Assembly (NCBI RefSeq): GCF_001613425.1 | Contig: NZ_BDCI01000050.1 | Coordinates: 62,001-126,000 of the forward strand | Origin: Nocardia vulneris | GTDB lineage: Bacteria > Actinomycetota > Actinomycetes > Mycobacteriales > Mycobacteriaceae | Direction: 5' to 3' | Length of the DNA: 64,000 nt | Shown here: in pieces, positions 17,983-25,422 of the stretch | Numbering within the stretch: the first letter of the stretch is position 1 | How the letters are laid out: every line of letters begins with the position of its first letter | Program-made: the position numbers and the translations under genes | The notes under the pieces: generated by a model | What the model saw: the letters and a program-made list of their open reading frames with translations, nothing else | Told to the model about the DNA's origin: nothing | The model's database searches: none

Positions 17983-19125
17983 GTGTTCGCTGCGCCCCGT
18001 TACGGTACGGGCTCCCTCGCCGACCTGTTCCCTTCGCTGCTCGCCGGTTTCGGCGTGCCGGGCGAGCGGGACCGGCTCGGCCTCGATATCGCCGCCGACC
18101 GGGTGTGCGTCCTGTTGATCGACGGGCTCGGCGCGGCCGCGCTGGCCGCGAATCCCGGTGTGGCGCCGTTCTTGTCGAGCCTGCCCGCGGTGGCGCTCAC
18201 CACGGGGTTCCCGAGCACCACGGCGACCAGCCTGAGTTCGCTCGGCGTCGGTGTGCCGCCCGGCGAGCACGGCATCGTCGGCTATCTGATGCGGGTGCCC
18301 GAGCAGGATCGGCTGGTGAACTCGCTGCGCTGGCGGCTGCACGGCGAGGGGGCGCGTGTCGATCTGCTGAGCGAGCTGGTGCCGGAGGATTTCCAGCCCA
18401 CCGCAACGGTTTTCGAACGCGCGGCCGCGCAGGGCGTCGTGGTCACGCAGGTGGCGCCGAACTATCAGAACGGTTCGGGCCTCACCCGAGCCGTGTTGCG
18501 CGGGTGCGCGTTTCGTCCCGCGTTCTCGGTCGGCGACCTGGTGGACGGGGTCGGCATCGGCCTGCGCGCCGGCGATCGCACGCTGGTCTACGCCTACTAC
18601 GGCGATCTGGACACCACCGGGCACGTGCGCGGTCCGTCCTCGGACGCGTGGCTGCTGGAGCTGGCCCATGTCGACCGGATCGCCGCGGATATCGCCGAGC
18701 GGCTGCCGCGCGACGCCGCGCTGTGCGTCACCGCCGATCACGGCATGGTCGAACTCGGCGAGCGCATCGACTTCGACGAACACGACGGACTGCGCGCCGG
18801 CGTGCGGCAATTGGGCGGGGAACCACGCGCCCGGCACGTGTACACCGAACCGGGCGCGGCCGCCGACGTCACGGCGGCCTGGACGGAGATCCTCGGCCCG
18901 GACTACGCGGTGCTGTCCCGCACCGAGGTGATCGAGCGCGGGTGGTTCGGCCCGATCGTGGCGCCGCAGGTCGCCGCGCGCATCGGCGAGGTGGTCGTGG
19001 CGCCGCGCGGCACCGGCGGCATCATCCGCAGCGGCGCCGAACCGCTGCAGTCGATGATGGTCGGCCACCACGGCTCGCTCACCCCCGCCGAACTCGAAAT
19101 CCCGTTGCGCATCTTTCGCGCCTGA
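17983..19125 (+). CDS. Alkaline-phosphatase-fold phosphodiesterase/nucleotide pyrophosphatase
   Basis: 380 residues. The motif VLLIDGLG (residues about 44-51) supplies the first metal ligand. TTGFPSTTATS holds the catalytic Thr. YGDLDTTGHVRG and VTADHGMVE provide the remaining metal-binding Asp and His residues of the type I phosphodiesterase/NPP family, and a late HHG completes the set. It probably hydrolyses phosphodiesters or nucleotide sugars. GTG start; no signal peptide is visible. Confidence 0.85.
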   Translation: MFAAPRYGTGSLADLFPSLLAGFGVPGERDRLGLDIAADRVCVLLIDGLGAAALAANPGVAPFLSSLPAVALTTGFPSTTATSLSSLGVGVPPGEHGIVGYLMRVPEQDRLVNSLRWRLHGEGARVDLLSELVPEDFQPTATVFERAAAQGVVVTQVAPNYQNGSGLTRAVLRGCAFRPAFSVGDLVDGVGIGLRAGDRTLVYAYYGDLDTTGHVRGPSSDAWLLELAHVDRIAADIAERLPRDAALCVTADHGMVELGERIDFDEHDGLRAGVRQLGGEPRARHVYTEPGAAADVTAAWTEILGPDYAVLSRTEVIERGWFGPIVAPQVAARIGEVVVAPRGTGGIIRSGAEPLQSMMVGHHGSLTPAELEIPLRIFRA

Positions 19126-19268
19126 CGGGGTACAGCGGAGGCGGGGAGCCGGACCGCCACCGGTTCCCTGACTCGCCCGCGCGCCCGCCATGCGGCGCGC
19201 GGCGTGGGCTCTAGGGTGGTGACGATCGCCGCGGACGGCCGCGGCGCCGAAGTATTCAGGAGGAGCAC

Positions 19269-19592
19269 ATGAACGCCACGCTGTCCCGGACCGGACAGGC
19301 CGGCCTCGCGATCGCGGCGGTCGCACTGATGCTCGCCGGCTGCAGTGACGTGGAACGCGCCGTCAACAAGGGCGGCGACACCAAGTGCAGCGACTACGTC
19401 AAGCAAGACCAGGACAAGAAGCGCGTCACGATCACCAAGTTCGTCAAGCAGCAGACCAACGACGAGCACGAGCCCGCGGGCACCGTGGTGGATGCCACGA
19501 TGGTCTCGGTCGACCTGCTGTGCGGTGGTCAGCGCAACGCCGACACGCCGATCAAGAACGCCGACGTGGCGGGCATCTTCCTCAACAAGTGA
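19269..19592 (+). CDS. Small secreted lipoprotein of unknown function
   Basis: 107 residues. A signal peptide ends in the lipobox LAGC (Cys at about residue 25), so the mature protein is about 80 residues anchored outside the membrane. Three cysteines remain, of which the CSDYVKQDQDKK and LLCGGQRN cysteines could pair. The pattern resembles small HdeA-like actinobacterial lipoproteins, but that link is tentative. AGGAGGAG precedes ATG 19269 by 4-11 bases. Confidence 0.75.
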   Translation: MNATLSRTGQAGLAIAAVALMLAGCSDVERAVNKGGDTKCSDYVKQDQDKKRVTITKFVKQQTNDEHEPAGTVVDATMVSVDLLCGGQRNADTPIKNADVAGIFLNK

Positions 19593-19593
19593 G

Positions 19594-20016
19594 CTAGCCC
19601 GGTGGGTTGGCGGCCAGCCAGTCGGCCGCCCGCCTGCCGGAGGCCCGGGCCAGCCACGCGTCCTGGATCGCCTCGGCCAGCTCCTGGTGCGTGAGTTCGC
19701 CGATCCGGCTGCCGCGCACCAGCACCGAGGGGTGACCGTTGAAGTGCGTGGTGGTGAAGAATGGTAATCGCGGGTCCTGCACCAGGGCCTGCTTCTCCGA
19801 CTCCGAGGACACCCAGAAGACGATGACGTCGGTGTAGCGTTCGCCGCTGTCGGGGTCGAAGGCGTCGGGGCGCGGTGTCCGGAAGAACACGAACGATTTC
19901 CCGCCCACCTGATAGATCGGGTTGCCCCGCGGGCCATCGATGCGTGTCACATACGGCATGCCGGAAGCCAGTTCGTGCACGTCGGCCAGCTGGGCCCGCC
20001 GTGAAACGGTCGCCAT
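19594..20016 (-). CDS. MmcQ/YjbR-family protein
   Basis: 140 residues in the CyaY-like MmcQ/YjbR fold. The mid-protein VGGKSFVFF and HFNGHPSVLVRGSRIGELTHQELAEAIQDAW segments match the DNA-binding-protein-like YjbR family, whose function is not settled. The most probable start is ATG 20016, although GGAGG abuts it directly; a TTG at 20088 is the alternative. It converges with the lipoprotein gene, with only 1 bp between the stops. Confidence 0.75.
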   Translation of the reverse strand: MATVSRRAQLADVHELASGMPYVTRIDGPRGNPIYQVGGKSFVFFRTPRPDAFDPDSGERYTDVIVFWVSSESEKQALVQDPRLPFFTTTHFNGHPSVLVRGSRIGELTHQELAEAIQDAWLARASGRRAADWLAANPPG

Positions 20017-20132
20017 CCTCCGAGGGTAGTCCGCCACGCCGGGTGCGACACGGAGATACGCCGCAAGGACCGTTCGGTATGTCGGCAAACCCTCCCCCCG
20101 CCGTCTTGCATACGCCAGAATGAGAGAGCGAA

Positions 20133-20144
20133 TGTGAGCTCACA
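20133..20144. promoter_or_regulatory. 12-bp palindrome just upstream of the GAF regulator start
   Basis: TGTGAGCTCACA is a perfect palindrome ending 5 bases before ATG 20150, where a ribosome site would be expected. It may be an autoregulatory operator; the evidence is symmetry and position only. Confidence 0.4.
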
Positions 20145-20149
20145 CGACG

Positions 20150-21385
20150 ATGGGGTTCTTCGAGGTGGCACAGTTCCGCACCCTGACCCAGCGGCGGGCC
20201 GAACTGGAAAAGGAATGGGAGCGCTGGGCTACGGCTCCGAATACCGCCACGCCACCGCCGTCGCGGCCCACCCTGCTCCGCACCGACGTGGCCCAATCCT
20301 GGCAGCGCTCGCTGCACACGGTGGATCCGGGTCGCACGGTCGCCCCCGGTCTGGACGATGTCGCCGACCTCTGGTCGGAATCCCCGCTGCGCACGCCGAT
20401 CACCGAACTGTCCGGTGAACTGCGCGGAATCGCCGAGGACGCAGGCTATCTCGCCGTGGTCACCGACGAGGCGGGCACGATCCTGTGGTCGGCGGGCGAC
20501 CGTGCGCTGCGCAAGCAGGCCGAGCAGGTGAACTTCGCGCCCGGCGGCTGCTGGAACGAAAGCAACATGGGCACCAACGGTTTATCGCTGGCCCTGCACG
20601 ACGACCGCCCCTGTTCGGTGTTCTCCGCCGAACATCTGATCGCCGCGCTGCACGGCTGGGTGTGCTACTCGGCGCCGATCCACGCGCCCGACGGCAGGCA
20701 GCTCGGCGTGCTCGACCTGTCCAGCTCCTGGGATCGCTCGCACCCGCTGGTACTGACCTCGGTGCGGGCGCTGGTCACCGCCGTGGAGACGATGTTGCGG
20801 GCCGCCGAGCCCACGCCGACGCCGGGCGTCCGGCTCGAATGTCTGGGCACCGCACGGCTGATGCGCGACGGCAGGCCGGTCCCGCTGCCACCGCGTCAGC
20901 TGGAGATCCTGGCGCTGCTCGCGCTCGAGCCCGACGGGTTCACGCCCGAGCAGCTGCACGCCGCCGTGTACGGCGACCGCACGGTCTCCGCCAGCACGCT
21001 CAAGGCCGATGTGTCGCATCTGCGCCGCGCCACCGGCGGCGAGATCACCAACCGCCGCTACCTGCTGACCGGGCCGGTGGCCTGCGATGCGGTCGACTTG
21101 CTGGCCGCCGTGGCGGCGGGCGACACCACCTCGGCGGTCTGGCTCTATCGCGGCCCGCTGCTGCCCGGTTCGGACACCCCCGGCGTGGTGCAGTGGCGCT
21201 CGTATCTCGATGTCGGCGTGCGCAATGCGGTCTTGGCCAGCGATCGCGTCGAACACGCCGTCACCTTCGGCGAGCGCGCGCCCGGCGATATCGCGGTGCA
21301 CGAGCACGCGCTGCGGCTGCTACCCCTCGACGACGTGCGTCGCGCTGTGGTCGCCGCCCGATTGCACACGGCCTTGCGCTCGTGA
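20150..21385 (+). CDS. GAF-domain transcriptional regulator with winged-helix C-terminus (AcoR/SARP-like hybrid)
   Basis: 411 residues. An N-terminal helical part with VAQSWQRSL, the start of AcoR/DhaR-type activators, leads into a GAF sensor domain (about 85-220, with WNESNMGTNGLSLAL and GWVCYSAPIHAPDG). The AAA+ sigma54 domain of AcoR is absent; in its place residues about 230-320 form an OmpR-type winged helix (PRQLEILALLALEPDGFTPEQL). It stands 99 bp before an aldehyde dehydrogenase and DUF779 gene pair, a conserved actinobacterial arrangement in which the regulator responds to aldehydes or alcohols. No ribosome site is seen at ATG 20150. Confidence 0.82.
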   Translation: MGFFEVAQFRTLTQRRAELEKEWERWATAPNTATPPPSRPTLLRTDVAQSWQRSLHTVDPGRTVAPGLDDVADLWSESPLRTPITELSGELRGIAEDAGYLAVVTDEAGTILWSAGDRALRKQAEQVNFAPGGCWNESNMGTNGLSLALHDDRPCSVFSAEHLIAALHGWVCYSAPIHAPDGRQLGVLDLSSSWDRSHPLVLTSVRALVTAVETMLRAAEPTPTPGVRLECLGTARLMRDGRPVPLPPRQLEILALLALEPDGFTPEQLHAAVYGDRTVSASTLKADVSHLRRATGGEITNRRYLLTGPVACDAVDLLAAVAAGDTTSAVWLYRGPLLPGSDTPGVVQWRSYLDVGVRNAVLASDRVEHAVTFGERAPGDIAVHEHALRLLPLDDVRRAVVAARLHTALRS

Positions 21386-21386
21386 A

Positions 21387-21404
21387 TGCACGTGCAGTTG
21401 CACG
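21387..21404. promoter_or_regulatory. Overlapping inverted repeats upstream of the aldehyde dehydrogenase
   Basis: TGCACGTGCA (21387-21396) is a perfect palindrome that overlaps a second repeat, CGTGCA-GT-TGCACG (21391-21404). Both lie in the 99-bp gap between the GAF regulator and the aldehyde dehydrogenase, so this is a likely binding site for the regulator. Confidence 0.45.
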
Positions 21405-21484
21405 CGCGTCGGTCACACCAACCTCGCACCAACCTTGGCGGGTCATAGTGGCCCGACCACAGTGATTCTGCGAGGAGCGAGTGC

Positions 21485-23002
21485 ATGATCTACGCGAGAC
21501 CGGGGTCCGACACCAGCATCGTCAGTTTCGCCGGCCGTTACGACAATTTCATCGCCGGTGACTGGGCGCCGCCCATGACAGGACGGTATTTCGACAACCC
21601 CTCCCCCGTGGACGGCGAAAACTTCTGTGCCGTGGCACGATCCAGTGCCGCCGATATCGATATGGCCCTAGAGGCCGCGCACGCCGCTGCCGAACGCTGG
21701 GCGCTCACCTCGGCGACCGAGCGGGCGAACATCCTGTTGCGGATCGCGGAGCGCATCGACGCGCACCGCGAGCGGCTCGCGGTGGCCGAGACCTGGGACA
21801 ACGGCAAGCCGATCCGCGAATCCCTGGCTGCCGACCTGCCTTTGGCGGTCGATCACTTCCGCTACTTCGCGGGCGCGATCCGGGCCCAGGAGGGCAGCAT
21901 CGCCGAGATCGACGGCGACACAGTCGCTTACCACTTCCACGAACCGGTCGGTGTGGTGGGGCAGATCATCCCGTGGAATTTCCCGATCCTGATGGCCGCG
22001 TGGAAGATCGCGCCCGCCCTCGCCGCGGGCAACTGCATCGTGCTCAAACCCGCGGAACAGACCCCGGTTTCGATCCTGCTCGTGGTCGAGCTGATCGCCG
22101 ATCTGCTGCCGCCCGGAGTCCTCAACGTGGTCAACGGTTTCGGTGTGGAGGCGGGAAAGCCGTTGGCCGCCAGTCCGCGGGTGGCGAAGCTGGCGTTCAC
22201 CGGCGAGACCACCACCGGGCGGCTGGTGCTGCAGTACGCCAGCGAGAACATCGTGCCGGTGACGCTCGAGCTGGGCGGCAAGAGCCCCAACATCTTTCTG
22301 CCCGACGTGCTCGCCGCGGACGACGAATACCTGGACAAGGCGATCGAAGGCTTCACGATGTTCGCGTTCAATCAGGGCGAGGTGTGCACCTGCCCGTCGC
22401 GCGCGCTGATCCACTCCTCGATCTACGACGAGTTCCTGGCCCGCTGTATCGAGCGCACCAACGCCATCGCGGGCGGCGACCCGCTCGACGAGCGCACCAT
22501 GATCGGCGCACAGGCGGGCCCGGAGCAGTACGAAAAGATCTTGTCCTACATCGACATCGGCCGACAAGAGGGCGCTCGGGTGCTGGCCGGCGGGGAGGCC
22601 CGCAAGGTGGACGGGCTGCCCGGCGGGTACTACATCCAACCCACGATCTTGGCGGGCAGCAACACCATGCGCGTGTTCCAGGAGGAGATCTTCGGGCCCG
22701 TGGTCGCGGTGACCCGGTTCGACACCGTCGAGGAAGCGGTGCGCATCGCCAACGACACGCTCTACGGTCTCGGGGCCGGCGTCTGGACCCGGGACGGCAG
22801 CACCGCGTTCCGGATGGGCCGCGCGATCAAGGCGGGCCGGGTCTGGACCAACTGCTATCACGCCTATCCCGCGCACGCCGCGTTCGGCGGCTACAAGAAG
22901 TCCGGCATCGGCCGGGAGAACCACAAGATGGTGCTGAATCACTACCAGCAGACCAAGAATCTGCTGGTCAGCTATGCGCCCAACAAACAGGGGTTCTTCT
23001 GA
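21485..23002 (+). CDS. Aldehyde dehydrogenase (ExaC/AldB type)
   Basis: 505 residues. Signature elements are PWNFPILMAAWKIAPALAAG, the catalytic Glu in LELGGK, the catalytic Cys in QGEVCTCPSR and EEIFGPVV. The length and the double-Cys motif (CTC) fit the acetaldehyde/chloroacetaldehyde dehydrogenase group that accompanies alcohol oxidation (ExaC, AldB). Aldehydes are oxidised to acids with NAD+. The DUF779 gene follows with a 1-bp overlap. ATG 21485 follows a GCGAGGAGCGAG site. Confidence 0.92.
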   Translation: MIYARPGSDTSIVSFAGRYDNFIAGDWAPPMTGRYFDNPSPVDGENFCAVARSSAADIDMALEAAHAAAERWALTSATERANILLRIAERIDAHRERLAVAETWDNGKPIRESLAADLPLAVDHFRYFAGAIRAQEGSIAEIDGDTVAYHFHEPVGVVGQIIPWNFPILMAAWKIAPALAAGNCIVLKPAEQTPVSILLVVELIADLLPPGVLNVVNGFGVEAGKPLAASPRVAKLAFTGETTTGRLVLQYASENIVPVTLELGGKSPNIFLPDVLAADDEYLDKAIEGFTMFAFNQGEVCTCPSRALIHSSIYDEFLARCIERTNAIAGGDPLDERTMIGAQAGPEQYEKILSYIDIGRQEGARVLAGGEARKVDGLPGGYYIQPTILAGSNTMRVFQEEIFGPVVAVTRFDTVEEAVRIANDTLYGLGAGVWTRDGSTAFRMGRAIKAGRVWTNCYHAYPAHAAFGGYKKSGIGRENHKMVLNHYQQTKNLLVSYAPNKQGFF

Positions 23003-23397
23003 TGCAGCAGCGAGCGCAGCGGGTCGCCATCACCGACGGGGCACGAAATGTGTTGCGGCAGTTGATCGATTATCACGGCGCTGTGCTGTTGCACCAGTGC
23101 GACGACTACGGCGACGCCGCCTCGCCGCGCTGGTTCCCGGTGCGCGAATGCCCGGTGGGCAGTGCCGATGTGCTGCTCGGCTATCTGCCCTGGCACACCG
23201 AATTCTGGATGTGCGCCGAACAATACGAGGTGTGGAAGCACACGCATCTGACGGTGGACGTGGTGCGCGGACGCGGTAGCGGCTTCCCCCCGGCGGCGCC
23301 CGACGACGTGCGCTTCCGCATCCGATCCCGGCTGCTCACCGATGCGGAGGTGGCGACATTGCCGCCGCCGCGCACGGGGGCCGATCGGATGACCTAG
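23002..23397 (+). CDS. DUF779 family protein
   Basis: 131 residues, started by the ATG that overlaps the aldehyde dehydrogenase stop (TGATG). LHQCDDYGDAASPRWFPVRECPVGSADVLLG and the following CAEQYEVWKHTHLTVDVVRGRGSGFP are the hallmark segments of DUF779, a family that is nearly always encoded next to ExaC-type aldehyde dehydrogenases. Its biochemical role is unknown; coupling here suggests a partner or maturation function. Confidence 0.88.
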   Translation: MQQRAQRVAITDGARNVLRQLIDYHGAVLLHQCDDYGDAASPRWFPVRECPVGSADVLLGYLPWHTEFWMCAEQYEVWKHTHLTVDVVRGRGSGFPPAAPDDVRFRIRSRLLTDAEVATLPPPRTGADRMT

Positions 23398-23459
23398 AAC
23401 CTCCGGGCCTGCGGACCCCGTTCGCACCGACCGGTGCGGGCGAGGCCCGGCGGCAGTGT

Positions 23460-23488
23460 CCGCCAGGTGGCGCACGACCACCTGGCGG
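23460..23488. terminator. Bidirectional hairpin between convergent genes
   Basis: CCGCCAGGTGG and CCACCTGGCGG form a perfect 11-bp stem around a 7-nt loop. It lies between the DUF779 gene and the convergent aldehyde dehydrogenase gene, only 7 bp from the latter's stop. There is no U-tract, as is usual in high-GC Actinobacteria. Confidence 0.7.
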
Positions 23489-23495
23489 GCGCTGA

Positions 23496-25049
23496 TCAAC
23501 GGCCGGGCAGGAACCGCAGGCTACGCGCGACCGACATCAGGAACCGCTGCCACTTGTCCTGCGAAACCAGCGGGGGTGCATCGAGATTCAGGAAACGGGT
23601 GACGACGACGGTCTGCGGCTCGGTGAACTTGAGCAGCCCGTCGGGGCCGTGCCTGCGCCCGACGCCGGAGATGCCCATGCCGCCCATCGGCGCAGCGGTG
23701 CTGCCCCAGGCGGGGGCGTAGCCCTCGTCCACGCAGACGGTGCCCGCGTGCAGCTGCTCGGCGATCCGCTCCCCCGCGGACTTGCTCTCGGCCCAGACAC
23801 TGGCGTTCAGGCCGTATTCGGTGTCGTTGGCGAGCCGGATCGCCTCGGCGACGCTGTCGACCGGATAGATCGAGACCAGCGGGCCGAACGTCTCGTTGCG
23901 GCCGCATTCCATCTCGTCGGTGACCTCGGCCAGGACGGTCGGCTCGTAGAAGAGCGGGCCCAGGTCCGGCCGGGCCTTGCCACCGGCGAGCACCTTCGCG
24001 CCCTTGGACGTGGCGTCGGCGACGTGCTTGGTCACCGTCTCCAGCTGGGCCTCGGAGATGAGCGAGCCGATATCGGCCGAATAGTCGTAGGCCGCACCGA
24101 GTTTCGCCGCCTGCACGGCGGCGACGAACTTCTCGGTGAACTCGTCGGCGATCGACCGTTCCACGTAGAGCCGTTCGATCGAAATACACAACTGGCCCGC
24201 GTTGGAGAAGCAGGCCCGCACCGCCGCCTTGGCGACCTTGTCCAGGTTCGCGCCCTGGGCCACGATCATCGGGTTCTTGCCGCCGAGTTCGGCGGAGAAG
24301 CCGATGAGCCTGCGTCCGCACTGTTCGGCCAGGGTGCGGCCGGTCGCGGAGGAACCGGTGAACATCAGGTAGTCGCAGCTGTCCACGATCGCGGTGCCGA
24401 CCACGGTGCCCGGGCCGGGGATCACCGCGAGCAGGTCCCGCGGCAGGCCGGCGCGGTAGAGCAGTTCGGCGTTGGCCAGCGAGGAGAACGGGGTCTGGCT
24501 GTCCGGCTTGACCACCACGGCGTTGCCCGCGATGAGCGCGGGGATCGAATCGCCGATGGACAGCAGCATCGGGTAGTTCCACGGCGCGACCACGCCGACG
24601 ACGCCCTTGGGCTGGTGGCGCACCGAGGTGCGGTTCAGCACCGGGAACGCGCCGGGCACGCTGTGCGCGCCGAGCAGGCCGGGTGCGGCCTTGGCGAAAT
24701 AGCGGGCCGCGAACATCAGGCCCATGATCTCTTCCTGCGCCGCCCAGCGCGCCTTGCCGGTCTCGGCCTGCACCACGTCCATCAGGAACTCGCGATGCTC
24801 CACCACCAGCGCGCGATAGCGTTCCAGCACCGCGGCGCGATCGGCGGCCGAACGCGCCGCCCAGCGCGGCTGCGCGGCCCTGGCCTTCTCGAAGGCGGCC
24901 GCCACGTCGTCGGCGGTGCCGACCGGCACGCTGCCGAGCGGCTTACCACTGAACGTCTCGGCGATCGTCTTACGCGCACGCTCGTCCGGATTGTCGATCG
25001 CGGCGAGCCCGCTCAGACGGTCGAAGACGGCGGCTTCCGGCGCGGGCAT
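23496..25049 (-). CDS. Aldehyde dehydrogenase (succinate-semialdehyde dehydrogenase-like)
   Basis: 517 residues. PWNYPMLLSIGDSIPALIAGN, the catalytic Glu in ELGGKNPM and the catalytic Cys in NAGQLCIS identify the family. Several traits fit actinobacterial succinic-semialdehyde dehydrogenase GabD2-type enzymes: an N-terminal helix region opening with Ala- and Glu-rich residues, an extended linker, and the C-terminal NLDAPPLVSQDKWQRFL. The substrate is not proven. Start ATG 25049 with GGAGG nearby. It is unlinked to the other aldehyde dehydrogenase by strand and hairpin. Confidence 0.88.
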   Translation of the reverse strand: MPAPEAAVFDRLSGLAAIDNPDERARKTIAETFSGKPLGSVPVGTADDVAAAFEKARAAQPRWAARSAADRAAVLERYRALVVEHREFLMDVVQAETGKARWAAQEEIMGLMFAARYFAKAAPGLLGAHSVPGAFPVLNRTSVRHQPKGVVGVVAPWNYPMLLSIGDSIPALIAGNAVVVKPDSQTPFSSLANAELLYRAGLPRDLLAVIPGPGTVVGTAIVDSCDYLMFTGSSATGRTLAEQCGRRLIGFSAELGGKNPMIVAQGANLDKVAKAAVRACFSNAGQLCISIERLYVERSIADEFTEKFVAAVQAAKLGAAYDYSADIGSLISEAQLETVTKHVADATSKGAKVLAGGKARPDLGPLFYEPTVLAEVTDEMECGRNETFGPLVSIYPVDSVAEAIRLANDTEYGLNASVWAESKSAGERIAEQLHAGTVCVDEGYAPAWGSTAAPMGGMGISGVGRRHGPDGLLKFTEPQTVVVTRFLNLDAPPLVSQDKWQRFLMSVARSLRFLPGR

Positions 25050-25422
25050 CGTGGCCTCCTACGTAGTCGATGCGATCTCGTGTTACCGCGAGGTACACAC
25101 AATCTACGCCGTGCGCGGACCACGCAGTACCGCGACAGCGCGCATTGCCTCGGATTGCGCCCGACCGGGCCCCGGTCCCGGTCCCCCTCAGGCGGTCAGC
25201 CAGTCCTGTCTGAACTGCTCCCGGTGCACCGAAGCGGCGGACAACCAGATCGACATAGACCGCCGCGGCCGCAGATCCGCTCGAGACGAAGTCCGTTTCC
25301 TTCGGGCCGGCCAACCGACATCAATCCGACCCGGGCCGGACAGGCGCCGTTCACGGGAAAGTCAACTCGAGTCTCATTCAGCGGGACACTGGTCCCGCCC
25401 AGTCCATTTTGTGGTTTAGGTT
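25050..25422. other. 373-bp divergent intergenic region
   Basis: It separates the aldehyde dehydrogenase from the conservon. No gene is apparent. The right half (about 25290-25420) is relatively AT-rich and should contain the conservon promoter. I see no strong inverted repeat. Confidence 0.4.
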
